DNA of 64,000 nucleotides, from positions 97,182,871-97,246,870 of the forward strand of contig CM060695.1 of NCBI GenBank assembly GCA_030686995.1. Direction: 5' to 3'. A program made the position numbers and the translations under genes. Below are positions 54,797-64,000 of the stretch, in pieces (the stretch's first letter is position 1; every line of letters starts with the position of its first letter). The stretch is from Artemisia argyi (taxonomy: Eukaryota; Streptophyta; Magnoliopsida; Asterales; Asteraceae). The notes beneath the pieces are model-generated. The model saw only the letters and a list, made by a program, of their open reading frames with translations, did not search any database and had not been told where the DNA came from.

Positions 54797-57302
54797 TGTA
54801 ACAACCGTGGTTTTAGCAGGTTAGTTAGACTTTTTGCCTCGAGTTAATCTAACTTTGTTTGGTGTTGTTTGAGTAGTTATATGTGTGTTATTGTGTGTTA
54901 TAGTGTGATTAGTATTTGAGTTAGCACTAAATCCCTTCGCGTTGTGGTTGTTATTGTGATTTTTGATGATGTTGATTTTGGGAAAGTTCATTTTGATCAC
55001 CAATGTGGTGTAAAAATGACTTGTGTATATTTGGCGTTTTGAGGTTTTGCGTAACGAGTCTTCGTTCAAGTTATTGAGCGTTAGTAAGTTACGGGAATGT
55101 TGTTTTTGTGAAAAAATGCTTATGGAGTGTGTGAAAATCTATTTTTGGAAACTTTATTTTGAAAAGGAATATTTTCCGGTTTCTCATAAAATTAAGGTTT
55201 ATCGCGAAAGACGTTAGGTTTTGTTATGGGAATACATAAAATGTGAAAAGTATGAGGTTTTGAGTGTAATAAATTAATTAATAAAAAAATAAATAAATAG
55301 ATAAATATAATTAAGGGGGGCGGCCGATTATAGGGATTAGGGGGAAAAAAAGAAGCCAAATTTGATACCAAATACAACTCTAAGCCTTAAGGGTTATCCA
55401 ATATAATTATAAATACAAAATCAAAACTTCCCTACCCCTTTTTCCTGCAATTAAAGTCGACACAAGGGAGGAACAAGAAGAAAAAATTAGGGTTTCATAA
55501 TTGTCTAGCAATAATCAATAATCAAGGTAAAATCTTGAACCCTTACGTGTAATTAATTAATTATTGTTATGATTCATGTAATATTTAATATGATGGGATC
55601 TAGGGTTTATATACTTCTGTAAATTATTGAAGTAAAACATGTTAGGATGATTAGATGTCAATAATATTGTTAATGGTTAAGGGAATTGAGTGTTAAACGC
55701 GTTAGATTATGTGTTAGGGTTTGGACAGAAAACTATGGCTGTAAAGATGTGAGTGTAAATAACAGATGGTGAGGAGTTAAGTCACGAATTTTAGGTCTAA
55801 ATTGAAGTATAATGAAAGAGCTTTCCAAAAAGTCCAGCCACGATCGATTTTAAGGTCGGGAAGTCGGTCTTTTGATTTTTCTTTGTTAAGGTGTCAAAGC
55901 TGTCAAACCGGGACAGATTTTGGGTAAAAGTTTGAGGGTGTCATGTGGTTGTAAAAGGGGTATTTTGACTAGGCCTTCTGGAATAGTTAAGTATTAGGTT
56001 ATATTAGACTACCACAAAGAGGATTCGCGATAAAAACTTGTGGAAGTATTTTATGGAAATCAAAACTTTTTGGTGTGCGTTCAGATCCGAATTTTAGTAG
56101 TTGACAAGTTTGAATTTATTATGAGTATTTGTGTGTGTTATTGGTCCATGGCCTTCTGGGATTAGCTTCTATGCTTATGAGAGACCATGGTTAATTTTTG
56201 GTGTGAGATTTTAAGCTTTATTTGTCGTGATTTTATGTGGACGAATGTACCCAAAAATTCTGCGTTTTCTGATTTTAAGAGTGCAAGGGATTTAGTGAAT
56301 TTTAAGTTATGGTAGTGGTTAGTGTGGTGTCTAGGAGATCCAGGTGGGTCATATGAGTCTTAGACATCCATCATATGTGTATTACATGGGTTGTAGTTTT
56401 TAGCTTGACCTTGTGTAATGTGGATTATTTTTGTGTGCTATAGATTGTGAGTTGTTTTTGTGGAAGCTGCGGAGTTTAAGGTGAGTTCATAGTCCCATAT
56501 TTTTACTTTGTTTTAAACTTGGGATGGGAATGATGCTTGTCTTAAATGATTTAAGTTACTGTGATTATGTGTGGTTTAAAAGCTTGGACTTATTATGTTA
56601 TCGTAATAATGCTATGTGGTACATGAAAGTGTGATTCCGATTAGGTTAGCGACCTAATTGATGCTGTGTGATATGTGATTCCGATTAGGTTAGCGACCTA
56701 ATTGATGCTGTGTGATTTCCAATTGGGAGGATGCTTATCCTGTTGCTCGCGCATGCGACCCAATTAATGATGTGTTTTGGAGCGGGGGTCACGTTCCGGC
56801 CCGATGGTTGCCTTTTGTGTGATGATTGGTTTATGGATACATGTAGCTTGTATGATAACTATAATTATTTGTCCAGCTATATTTTTATAATCACAGTGAA
56901 CTGGTTTCCTTGAGAGTGTAAGTGTGTCTAAACCTATGAATCTCACCAACGTTATGTTGACATTTTAAGCATCATTTTCAGGTGAGCATTCTAAGGCCAA
57001 AGTTGAGGGCAGCAATTAGGCGAGACTTAGTTGCATTTGGAGACCTTACTTATGTTTTGGGATTTGACTTTATTTGGATTTGGTTTTGATACATTTATGT
57101 TTTCTGTTTGGTACTTTCATATCTATTGAAGATACCTTTTGGATTTTGTTTTGGTTATTTATCTTGGGGTATTGTTACAACACTGTGTGTTGGTACATTG
57201 CTCTATTTATGTGCATGTAGTTGTTCTCTATGTTGACACCAGGTGTTGTGACGATATCCATGAAGTTACACCCGCACGTTTCCGCCATGGCGGGGTGTGA
57301 CA
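54797..57302 (+). repeat. 5' LTR of the Tekay-type element (2506 bp)
   Basis: Begins TGTAACAACCGTGG and ends GGGTGTGACA. A TATA box TATAAATA is at 55408-55415. A G-rich, CG-containing stretch near 55314-55345 lies in the ~335 bp (about 55013-55350) that is missing from the 3' LTR. A 44-bp phrase with 'gattccgattaggttagcga' repeats near 56630-56720. Confidence 0.92.
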
Positions 57303-57305
57303 GAT

Positions 57306-57318
57306 TGGTATCAGAGCC
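57306..57318 (+). other. Primer binding site (initiator tRNA-Met)
   Basis: TGGTATCAGAGCC three bases after the LTR end, the standard plant site for chromoviruses and many Copia elements. Confidence 0.93.
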
Positions 57319-57508
57319 TTGGTTATAGAGAATTAGGTGGTTTAACCTAGACTATAGCTTAGGAGTCCCTCATATAGTTGCATTTAGGACCTATGTGTAA
57401 GTATAATATCTTTACATGTCTATTTTCCTAAATTATGAGTTATTTTACCCAGTTTTTTGAACGTCTATTGAACCCTGTACTTAGCATCGTGTGTGTGTCA
57501 TTTATAGA

Positions 57509-57952
57509 ATGGCACCTCCTGCGCGAAAGACGCTTCGTTGGACCACTGTAGTTGCTAAGGGACGTAAGAGAATTTGGAAGATGAAGAGAACCAACAGGAG
57601 GATATTGGTCCCTGCTAGCATGGTACCATGTGTGATTGAAGAGAAGCTGACACTCGTGAATGTGAATGGGGAAATGGTGGAGAGGTACGAGACAAAGGTA
57701 GCTGATAAGGAAGGTTTCACCACCAAGTACCCGTGCAGGTGTCCTCAGTTTCTGGAAGATGATGGGGTAGTTTGGGCTAGACCCCGAGGATTATATGATT
57801 TTGTGGATAGGATAGATGAAGAGTTAAGAAATTATGAAGATGATTTTGCAAGACATCCTTTACCACAGAATCATGGAAATAAGAATGGATGGGTGAGCGA
57901 GGAGGAGGAAGTGGATTCAGACTTGGAGTCCACTGCGCGTACACCGTTTTAG
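57509..57952 (+). CDS. Extra ORF between primer site and gag, 147 aa, unknown
   Basis: Starts MAPPARKTLRW, 190 bp after the primer site, and ends TAG at 57950-57952, about 515 bp before gag. The first ~40 residues are strongly basic (KGRKRIWKMKRTNRR), the middle has RCPQFLEDDGVVWARPRG, and the end is acidic (EEEEVDSDLES). No Gag, knuckle or protease motif is visible. It is intact although gag-pol downstream is broken several times. It may be a lineage-specific leader protein; I do not recognise the family. Confidence 0.55.
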   Translation: MAPPARKTLRWTTVVAKGRKRIWKMKRTNRRILVPASMVPCVIEEKLTLVNVNGEMVERYETKVADKEGFTTKYPCRCPQFLEDDGVVWARPRGLYDFVDRIDEELRNYEDDFARHPLPQNHGNKNGWVSEEEEVDSDLESTARTPF

Positions 57953-58468
57953 GTCTTAGATAGGACTCGAACTGCGTACGACTTGTTTTTAATGTTATGT
58001 TTTTATTTTTGTTGAGTTCTTTTGACGCTGATTGTATGTTGGAATGTGAATTCCTTTGGATTTTTGGGATTTATCCCGTGTTTTAATGAGAAGCCTTGGG
58101 CAAGTTTGAATATTTTGGTGTGTATATTATGTGTATTATGGGAGTATAGTTTGGATGGTATTGATTGTGTGTTATAAGATGTTACTATTGTTAGGTGTGG
58201 CTTTGGAAGTAAGTACACATGTGGAAGGATACATCTAAAATTGTGGGTGGCCAACACAATTATAAATGTATCACGACATATGTGGACTTACAACCAATGT
58301 TACATTGAACCGATGGTGATATGCTTATGTGTGGTAGAGTTGAGTTAATTTGGTTATATGATTGAGAGTGTCTCATGTGATGGGAGGTAGATGATTAGGT
58401 ATGATTACGGAAATTGTAGAATCTTGTGAATGGTCTCTAATGGTTCTATTGTCCTACGTGTTTAGGAA

Positions 58469-61400
58469 ATGGCGCCAAGGAAACCAAGACGACCTATCAC
58501 TAAGTCACCTATGAGTGGAGCTTTCCGGACACCGAAGAAGTCCAAGAAGTCGACACCCATTATTGGGGATAGCAACCCTATCTTTCAGCAAATGATAAAT
58601 CAGCAGCTAGAAGCTTTAATGCCTGAACTTGTGACTCAATTGAGTGCGCAGATAGGCAGTGGAGCTCATCCTGATAGTGCTGGGAGTGGAGGAAGCAGAA
58701 ATAATGGGTGTACTTATAAGGAGTTTATGGCTTGTAAGCCCAAGGAGTTTGATGGGAAGGGTGGGGCGATTGCATTCACTCGATGGATAGAGAAAATGGA
58801 GTCGGTGATGGACATAAGTGGATGTAGTGAGGGCCAGAAAGTTAAGTATGCGGTTAGTTCCTTGGTTAACAAGGCGCTGACCTGGTGGAACACGCAACTG
58901 CAAGCTAGAGGACGAGTTGCGGCTTTGGGTATGACTTGGGAGGACTTCAAAGCCATAATGGTGGAGGCGTTTTGTCCAACCAATGAAATGCAGAAATTGG
59001 AAGAAGAGTTGTGGAATCATACAATGGTTGGGGCTAATCATATGGGGTACACTGATAGGTTTCATGAGTTAGCTAGGATGGTTCCTCGTCTAGTAACTCC
59101 TGAATCGAAGCGTATTGAGAGGTATATCCGTGGGTTGGTTCCACAGATTCGCTCGATGGTTAGGGCGACTGAGCCGACAATGCTTCTAAGTGCTATTCAA
59201 AAGGCTGGTGCACTGACAGATGAAGCGGTTAGGAGTGGAACACTTGAAAAGTCAGGAGAGAAGAAGCGAGAGGAGGTTGATACTACTAAGATAGTTGGTT
59301 TTAGTGGTAACAATAAGAAAGCAAGGAAAGGGAAGGGGTTCGTAGCAACGGATCCTATGATGGCAGCAGGTTATGTGGGAACAGCTTCTACGGCTGTGAC
59401 TGGTAATAATGAAAAGAGGGGATATGGTGGCAATGCCCCTAGATGTGCTAAGTGTAGTGGCAATCATCCTGAGAATACTGTTTTTCGTGTGTGCTTCAGG
59501 TGTGGCAAACCTGGACACTTTCCTAAGGACTGCCGTGTGGTGATTACACAAGCGACTCCAATTAACTCGGTGGGTGTGGGGCCTCATCGCAGGGCGTGCT
59601 ACGAGTGTGGTAGTACCGATCACTTGCGAAACTGGTGTCCCAAACTTGTTGGAATGTTTGGACGGCCTGGGAATCAGCTGGCTATTGAAGGAGGACAAGG
59701 ACAAGGGTTTAATAGAAATGCAGCTAAGGGAAAGGCATTTACAATGAATGCAAGCGAGGCGCGACAAGACCCGAACGTTGTTACTGGTACATTCTCTCTC
59801 AATGGTCATTATGCTACTACGTTATTTGATATGGGTGCAGATTATTGTTTTGCTACTACTGAATTTGCTAGAATATTGGGTGTTGAGTTTAGTGAACTTA
59901 GACCTAGTATTTTGATTGAAATAGCTAGTGGTATAGAAATAGAAGTTGTTAAGGTTATTCGTGAGTGTGTTATCGTGTTAGAGGGTGTTGCGTTTAAGAT
60001 TGACTTAATACCCTTAGGACACGGTAGCTTTGATGTGGTAATAGGGATGGATTGGTTGGCTAGGCATAAAGCTGAAGTAATATGCCATGAAAAGGTGGTT
60101 CGAATTCCATTAGAGGGTGGTGGTGTGCTGCGAGTACAAGGAGAAAGCATGGAGAAGAATTCGAAATCCCTTATGAGTGCGAAGTCTAGAGAACTCAAAG
60201 TCGGGGATATTCCAGTAGTGTGTGAGTTTTCGGGAGTTTTTCCTGAGGATTTGTCCGGATTACCGCCGATACGACAAGTGGAGTTTCGTATTGAGTTAAT
60301 TCCTGGAGCGACGCCGGTAGCGAAAGCTCCTTATCGATTGGCACCTACGGAGATGCAGGAGTTGGCTGCACAGTTGAAAGAACTTCAAGATAAGGGGTTT
60401 ATTCGACCTAGTCATTCTCCGTGGGGAGCGCCTGTTTTGTTCGTTAAGAAAAAAGATGGTTCGTTTTAGAATGTGTATTGATTACCGAGAGTTGAATAAG
60501 TTGACGGTGAAGAATCGGTATCCTTTACCTAGAATTGATGATCTTTTCGACCAGTTTCAGGGTGCTAGATTTTTCTCAAAGATAGATCTGCTATATGGTT
60601 ATCATCAGTTAAGAGTGCATGAGGAGGACATTCCCAAGACAGCTTTTAGAACTCGTTATGGACATTTTGAATTTACGGTTATGCCATTTGGGTTGACTAA
60701 TGCACCAGCGGTATTCATGGATTTGATGAATCGTGTGTGTAGGCCCTATTTGGATAAATTCGTAATTGTGTTTATTGACGACATTCTGATTTACTCCAAG
60801 TCGAAGGAAGAGCATGGGGAACACCTAAGGTTAATATTTGGCTTGTTGGAGAATGAGAGATTGTACGCTAAGTTCTCTAAATGTGAATTTTGGCTGCAAG
60901 AGGTGCAATTTCTTGGTCATATAGTGAATAGTGAAGGTATACATGTAGATCCTAGCAAGATAGAAGCGGTCAAGAATTGGAAGGCTCCTACGACACCTTC
61001 TGAGATACGCTCTTTCTTAGGACTAGCAGGATACTACAGGAGATTTATAGCAAATTTTTCAAAGATTGCTAAGCCTCTCACTATGTTGACTCAGAAGAAT
61101 AAAAAGTATGAGTGGGGAGATGAGCAAGAAGTGGCTTTTCAGACATTAAAGGATAGTTTGTGTAATGCACCTATTCTGACGTTACCTGACGGGCCAGATG
61201 ATTTTGTGGTATATTGTGATGCGTCGAATCAAGGTTTTGGATGTGTGTTAATGCAAAGGGGGAAGGTGATAGCTTATGCATCACGACAACTCAAGGTTCA
61301 TGAGAAGAATTATACTACTCACGACCTAGAGCTTGATGCGGTGGTATTTGCTCTCAAGAATTGGAGACATTATTTGTATGGTACGAAGAGTACGGTCTAT

Positions 61401-63055
61401 ACTGATCATAAGAGTCTTCAGCATATTTTTAATCAGAAGGAGTTGAATATGCGTCAAAGAAGATGGATGGAGCTGTTAAGTGATTACGACTGCGACATTC
61501 GTTATCATCCTGGAAAAGCGAATGTGATGGCCGATGCGTTGAGTAGAAAAGAAAGAATTAAGCTAAGGCGTGTGCGAGCTATGAGCATAACATTGCAGTC
61601 AGGAATTAAGAGTAAGATATTGGCAGCACAAGAGGAGGCTCTCAAGGATGAGAACCTTGTGGTTGAAATGTTGCGTGGTTTAGATCAGCAGATGGAAAGG
61701 AAGGAAGATGGTGGACTATATTTCTTAGATCGAATATGGGTTCCACTAGTGGGAGATGTGTGAAAGGTGATCATGGATGAGGCTCATAAGATGAGATACT
61801 CGATTCATCCAGGGTCTGATAAGATGTACTATGATCTTAGAGATGCTTATTGGTGGCCGAGAATGAAGAGGGAGATAGCTGAGTATGTTAGTCGATGTTT
61901 AACTTGTTTGAAGGTTAAGGCTGAACATCAGAAACCCTTTGGATTGTTGCAACAGCCGCCAATTCCTGAATGAAGTGGGATAATATAACTATGGATTTCA
62001 TTACTAAATTGCCTCGCACAAGTAATGGACATAACACGATATGGGACATTGTGGACAGATTGACGAAGTCTGCACATTTTCTGGCCATTCGTGAGGATTA
62101 CAAGATGGAGAAGTTGGCAAGGATCTATATAAATGAGATTGTGGCAAGGCATGGTGTGCCTGTGTCTATCATTTTAGATCGGGATAGTAGGTTCACTTCG
62201 CGGTTCTGGCAGTCGTTGCAAAAGGCTTTGAATACACGGTTGGATATGAGTACTGCTTATCATCCACAGACCGATGGACAAAGTGAGCGAACGATTCAGA
62301 CGTTAGAGGATTTGCTTCGTGCTTGTGCTATTGATTTTGGAGGAAGTTGGGATACTCATTTGCCTTTGGCTGAGTTTTCTTATAATAACAGCTATCATTC
62401 AAGCATTAGATGTGCACCGTTTGAGATGTTGTACGGAAGGAAGTGTAGATCACCGGTGTTATGGGCAGAGGTTGGGATGAGTCAGTTAATTGGACCTGAA
62501 TTGGTACAAGAGACTACAGATATGGTCTTTCGGATTAAAGAAAGACTTAAGGCTGCGTGAGATCATCAAAAGAGTTATGCGGATAATCGCCGCAAACCTT
62601 TGGAGTTTAGTGTTGGAGATTTTGTGATGTTGAAGGTGTCACCATGGAAGGGTGTTGTGCATTTCTGTAAGAAAGGCAAGTTAGCACCTAGATATGTTGG
62701 GCCATTTGAGATTACGGAGAGGATTGGACTTGTGGCATATCGTTTAAGATTGCCTGAGGAATTAAGTGGTGTGCATGATACGTTTCACGTGTCTAATTTG
62801 AAGAAGTGTTTGGCGGATGCTAGTTTGCATGTCCCACTAGATGTGATTAAGGTTGATAGAACACTTCACTTTGTGGAGGAACCGGTTGAGATTATGGACC
62901 GAGAAGTTAAGAGTATGAAGCGTAGTAAGATTATATTGGTAAAGGTACGATGGAACTCCAAACGTGGTCCTGAGTTTACTTGAGAGCGTGAGGATCAAAT
63001 GAGAGCTAAGTATCCTAAGTTGTTTGCTGAGAAGTCTGATGATACGAGCTGTTAA
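58469..63055 (+). pseudogene. Tekay gag-pol polyprotein, five breaks
   Basis: Frame 1 (58469-60469) has a Gag core, two knuckles (CFRCGKPGHFPKDC about 342-355, CYECGSTDHLRNWC about 377-390) and a protease with LFDMGAD at 454-456, where family members have DSG or DTG. It stops at 60467-60469 through a one-base change in a T-run. Frame 2 (from 60456) has reverse transcriptase with FIDD at 106-109 and RNase H ([26 protein letters not shown]). It then meets TGA 61761-61763, the integrase zinc region (H/H/CLTC), and a one-base loss at about 61971. Frame 3 has the integrase core with D9, D70 and E106 (D-X35-E), then TGA 62558-62560 and TGA 62981-62983 inside the chromodomain-like end. The final stop is 63053-63055. 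It cannot make a complete polyprotein. Confidence 0.93.
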
Positions 63056-63072
63056 ATCTCGGGACGAGCTTT

Positions 63073-63089
63073 CCCTAAGTCGGGGATGA
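63073..63089 (+). other. Polypurine-like tract before the 3' LTR
   Basis: CCTAAGTCGGGGATGA directly precedes the LTR start TGTAACAACC at 63090. Only moderately purine-rich. Confidence 0.5.
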
Positions 63090-64000
63090 TGTAACAACCG
63101 TGGTTTTAGCAGGTTAGTTAGACTTTTAGCCTCGAGTTAATCTAACTTTGTTTGGTGTGGTTTGAGTAGTTATATGTGTTTTATAGTGTGATTAGTATTT
63201 GAGTTAGCACTAAATCCCTTCGCGTTGTGGTTGTTGTTGTGATTTTTGATGATGTTGATTTTGGGAAAGTTCATTTTGATCACCCATGTGGTGTAGAAAG
63301 GAAACCAAATTTGATACCAAATACAACTCTAAGCCTTAAGGGTTATCCAATATAATTATAAATACAAAATCAAAACTTCCCTACCCCTTTTTCCTGCAAT
63401 TAAAGTCGACACAAGGGAGGAACAAGAAGAAAAAATTAGGGTTTCATAATTGTCTAGCAATAATCAAGAATCAAGGTAAAATCTTTAACCCTTACGTGTA
63501 ATTAATTAATTATTGTTATGATTCATGTAATATTTAATATGATGGGATCTAGGGTTTATATACTTCTGTAAATTATTGAAGTAAAACATGTTAGGATGAT
63601 TAGATATCAATAATATTGTTAATGGTTAAGGGAATTGAGTGTTAAACGCGTTAGATTATGTGTTAGGGTTTGGACAGAAAACTATGGCTGTAACGATGTG
63701 AGTGTAAATAACAGATGGTGAGGAGTTAAGTCACGAATTTTAGGTCTAAATTGAAGTATAATGAAAGAGATTTCCAAAAAGTCCAGCCACGATCGATTTT
63801 AAGGTCGGGAAGTCGGTCTTTTGATTTTTCTTTGTTAAGGTGTCAAAGCTGTCAAACCGGGACAGATTTTGGGTAAAAGTTTGAGGGTGTCATGTGGTTG
63901 TAAAAGGGGTATTTTGACTAGGCCTTCTGGAATAGTTAAGTATTAGGTTATATTAGACTACCAAAAAGAGGATTCGCGATAAAAACTTGTGGAAGTATTT
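63090..64000 (+). repeat. 3' LTR of the Tekay-type element, cut by window end
   Basis: Matches 54797 onward with scattered substitutions and small indels. It lacks about 335 bp of the 5' LTR: GTGGTGTAGAAAGGAAACC here joins sequences that are 348 bp apart in the 5' copy. The TATA region is retained near 63357-63364. Confidence 0.92.

Larger units (their letters stand above)
54797..64000 (+). mobile_element. Tekay-type chromovirus (Ty3/Gypsy LTR retrotransposon), right end outside window
   Basis: 5' LTR 54797-57302, initiator-Met primer site, an extra ORF, gag-pol 58469-63055 with domain order Gag, protease, reverse transcriptase, RNase H, integrase and a chromodomain-like end, then the start of the 3' LTR at 63090. 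It sits inside the older Tat-like element. The target duplication cannot be checked because the right end is outside; the left candidate is AAGGC (54792-54796). No envelope gene. Several breaks make it defective. Confidence 0.92.

Noticed and set aside
58469..63055. Endogenous pararetrovirus
   Set aside because: The integrase core, LTRs, tRNA-iMet primer site and domain order are those of a Ty3/Gypsy chromovirus, not a caulimovirus.

Overview
This is nuclear DNA from a flowering plant. It has intron-split genes with GT/AG borders, A+T-rich intergenic DNA, long (TA)n tracts and nested LTR retrotransposons. The CEYCGG-type knuckles in the retroelement polyprotein and the style of the repeats suggest a eudicot, perhaps Asteraceae, but I cannot fix the species from sequence alone. 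No prokaryotic features, CRISPR arrays, rRNA or tRNA genes were seen.

Two host genes can be rebuilt exon by exon, both on the minus strand. The first (7589-14320) is a choline-phosphate cytidylyltransferase (CCT), the rate-limiting enzyme of phosphatidylcholine synthesis: eight exons and 305 residues with the HxGH and RTxGISTSD signatures. The second (42353-47849) is a WAT1-related / nodulin-21-like (EamA) membrane transporter: seven exons and 377 residues. Both genes have a second copy of their first exon upstream. For CCT it is a nearly identical 1.3 kb tandem duplication carrying the promoter and exon 1 (13383-15981). For the transporter it is an older, diverged exon at 48697-48875.

Mobile DNA dominates the rest. 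1-5 kb: a Gypsy LTR-like segment with six TGACG-palindromes before a TATA box, a broken Copia RNase H fragment, and small terminal-inverted-repeat elements with 9-10 bp target duplications (a third lies at 5961-6265). 16.3-17.6 kb: an insert resembling organellar DNA, flanked by inverted copies of a ~143 bp repeat. 18603-37739: a 19.1 kb LTR-internal-LTR-internal-LTR array of an Athila-like element on the minus strand. It has three 4204 bp LTRs, two 3.26 kb internal regions with a tRNA-Asp type primer site, one 603/604-residue ORF each, no reverse transcriptase, and a single 5 bp target duplication (GTTAC) around the whole array. 38983-41025: a PIF/Harbinger transposon with a broken transposase. 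44170-44325: a SINE inside a transporter intron. 50.7-51.8 kb: a diverged ~590 bp tandem repeat.

The right end is a nest. A minus-strand Tat-like Gypsy element shows its 3' LTR (51784-52510), polypurine tract and a plus-strand antisense ORF. It is cut at 54797 by a plus-strand Tekay-type chromovirus that runs past the window end. That insertion has a 2.5 kb 5' LTR, a tRNA-iMet primer site, an unexpected 147-codon ORF before gag, a gag-pol broken at five places, and a 3' LTR with a ~335 bp internal deletion.

The most interesting material is the double-unit Athila-like array, the repeated first-exon duplications, the extra ORF in the chromovirus leader, and the cluster of small elements with long target duplications. 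All calls are from reading by eye; no alignment or database search was run.
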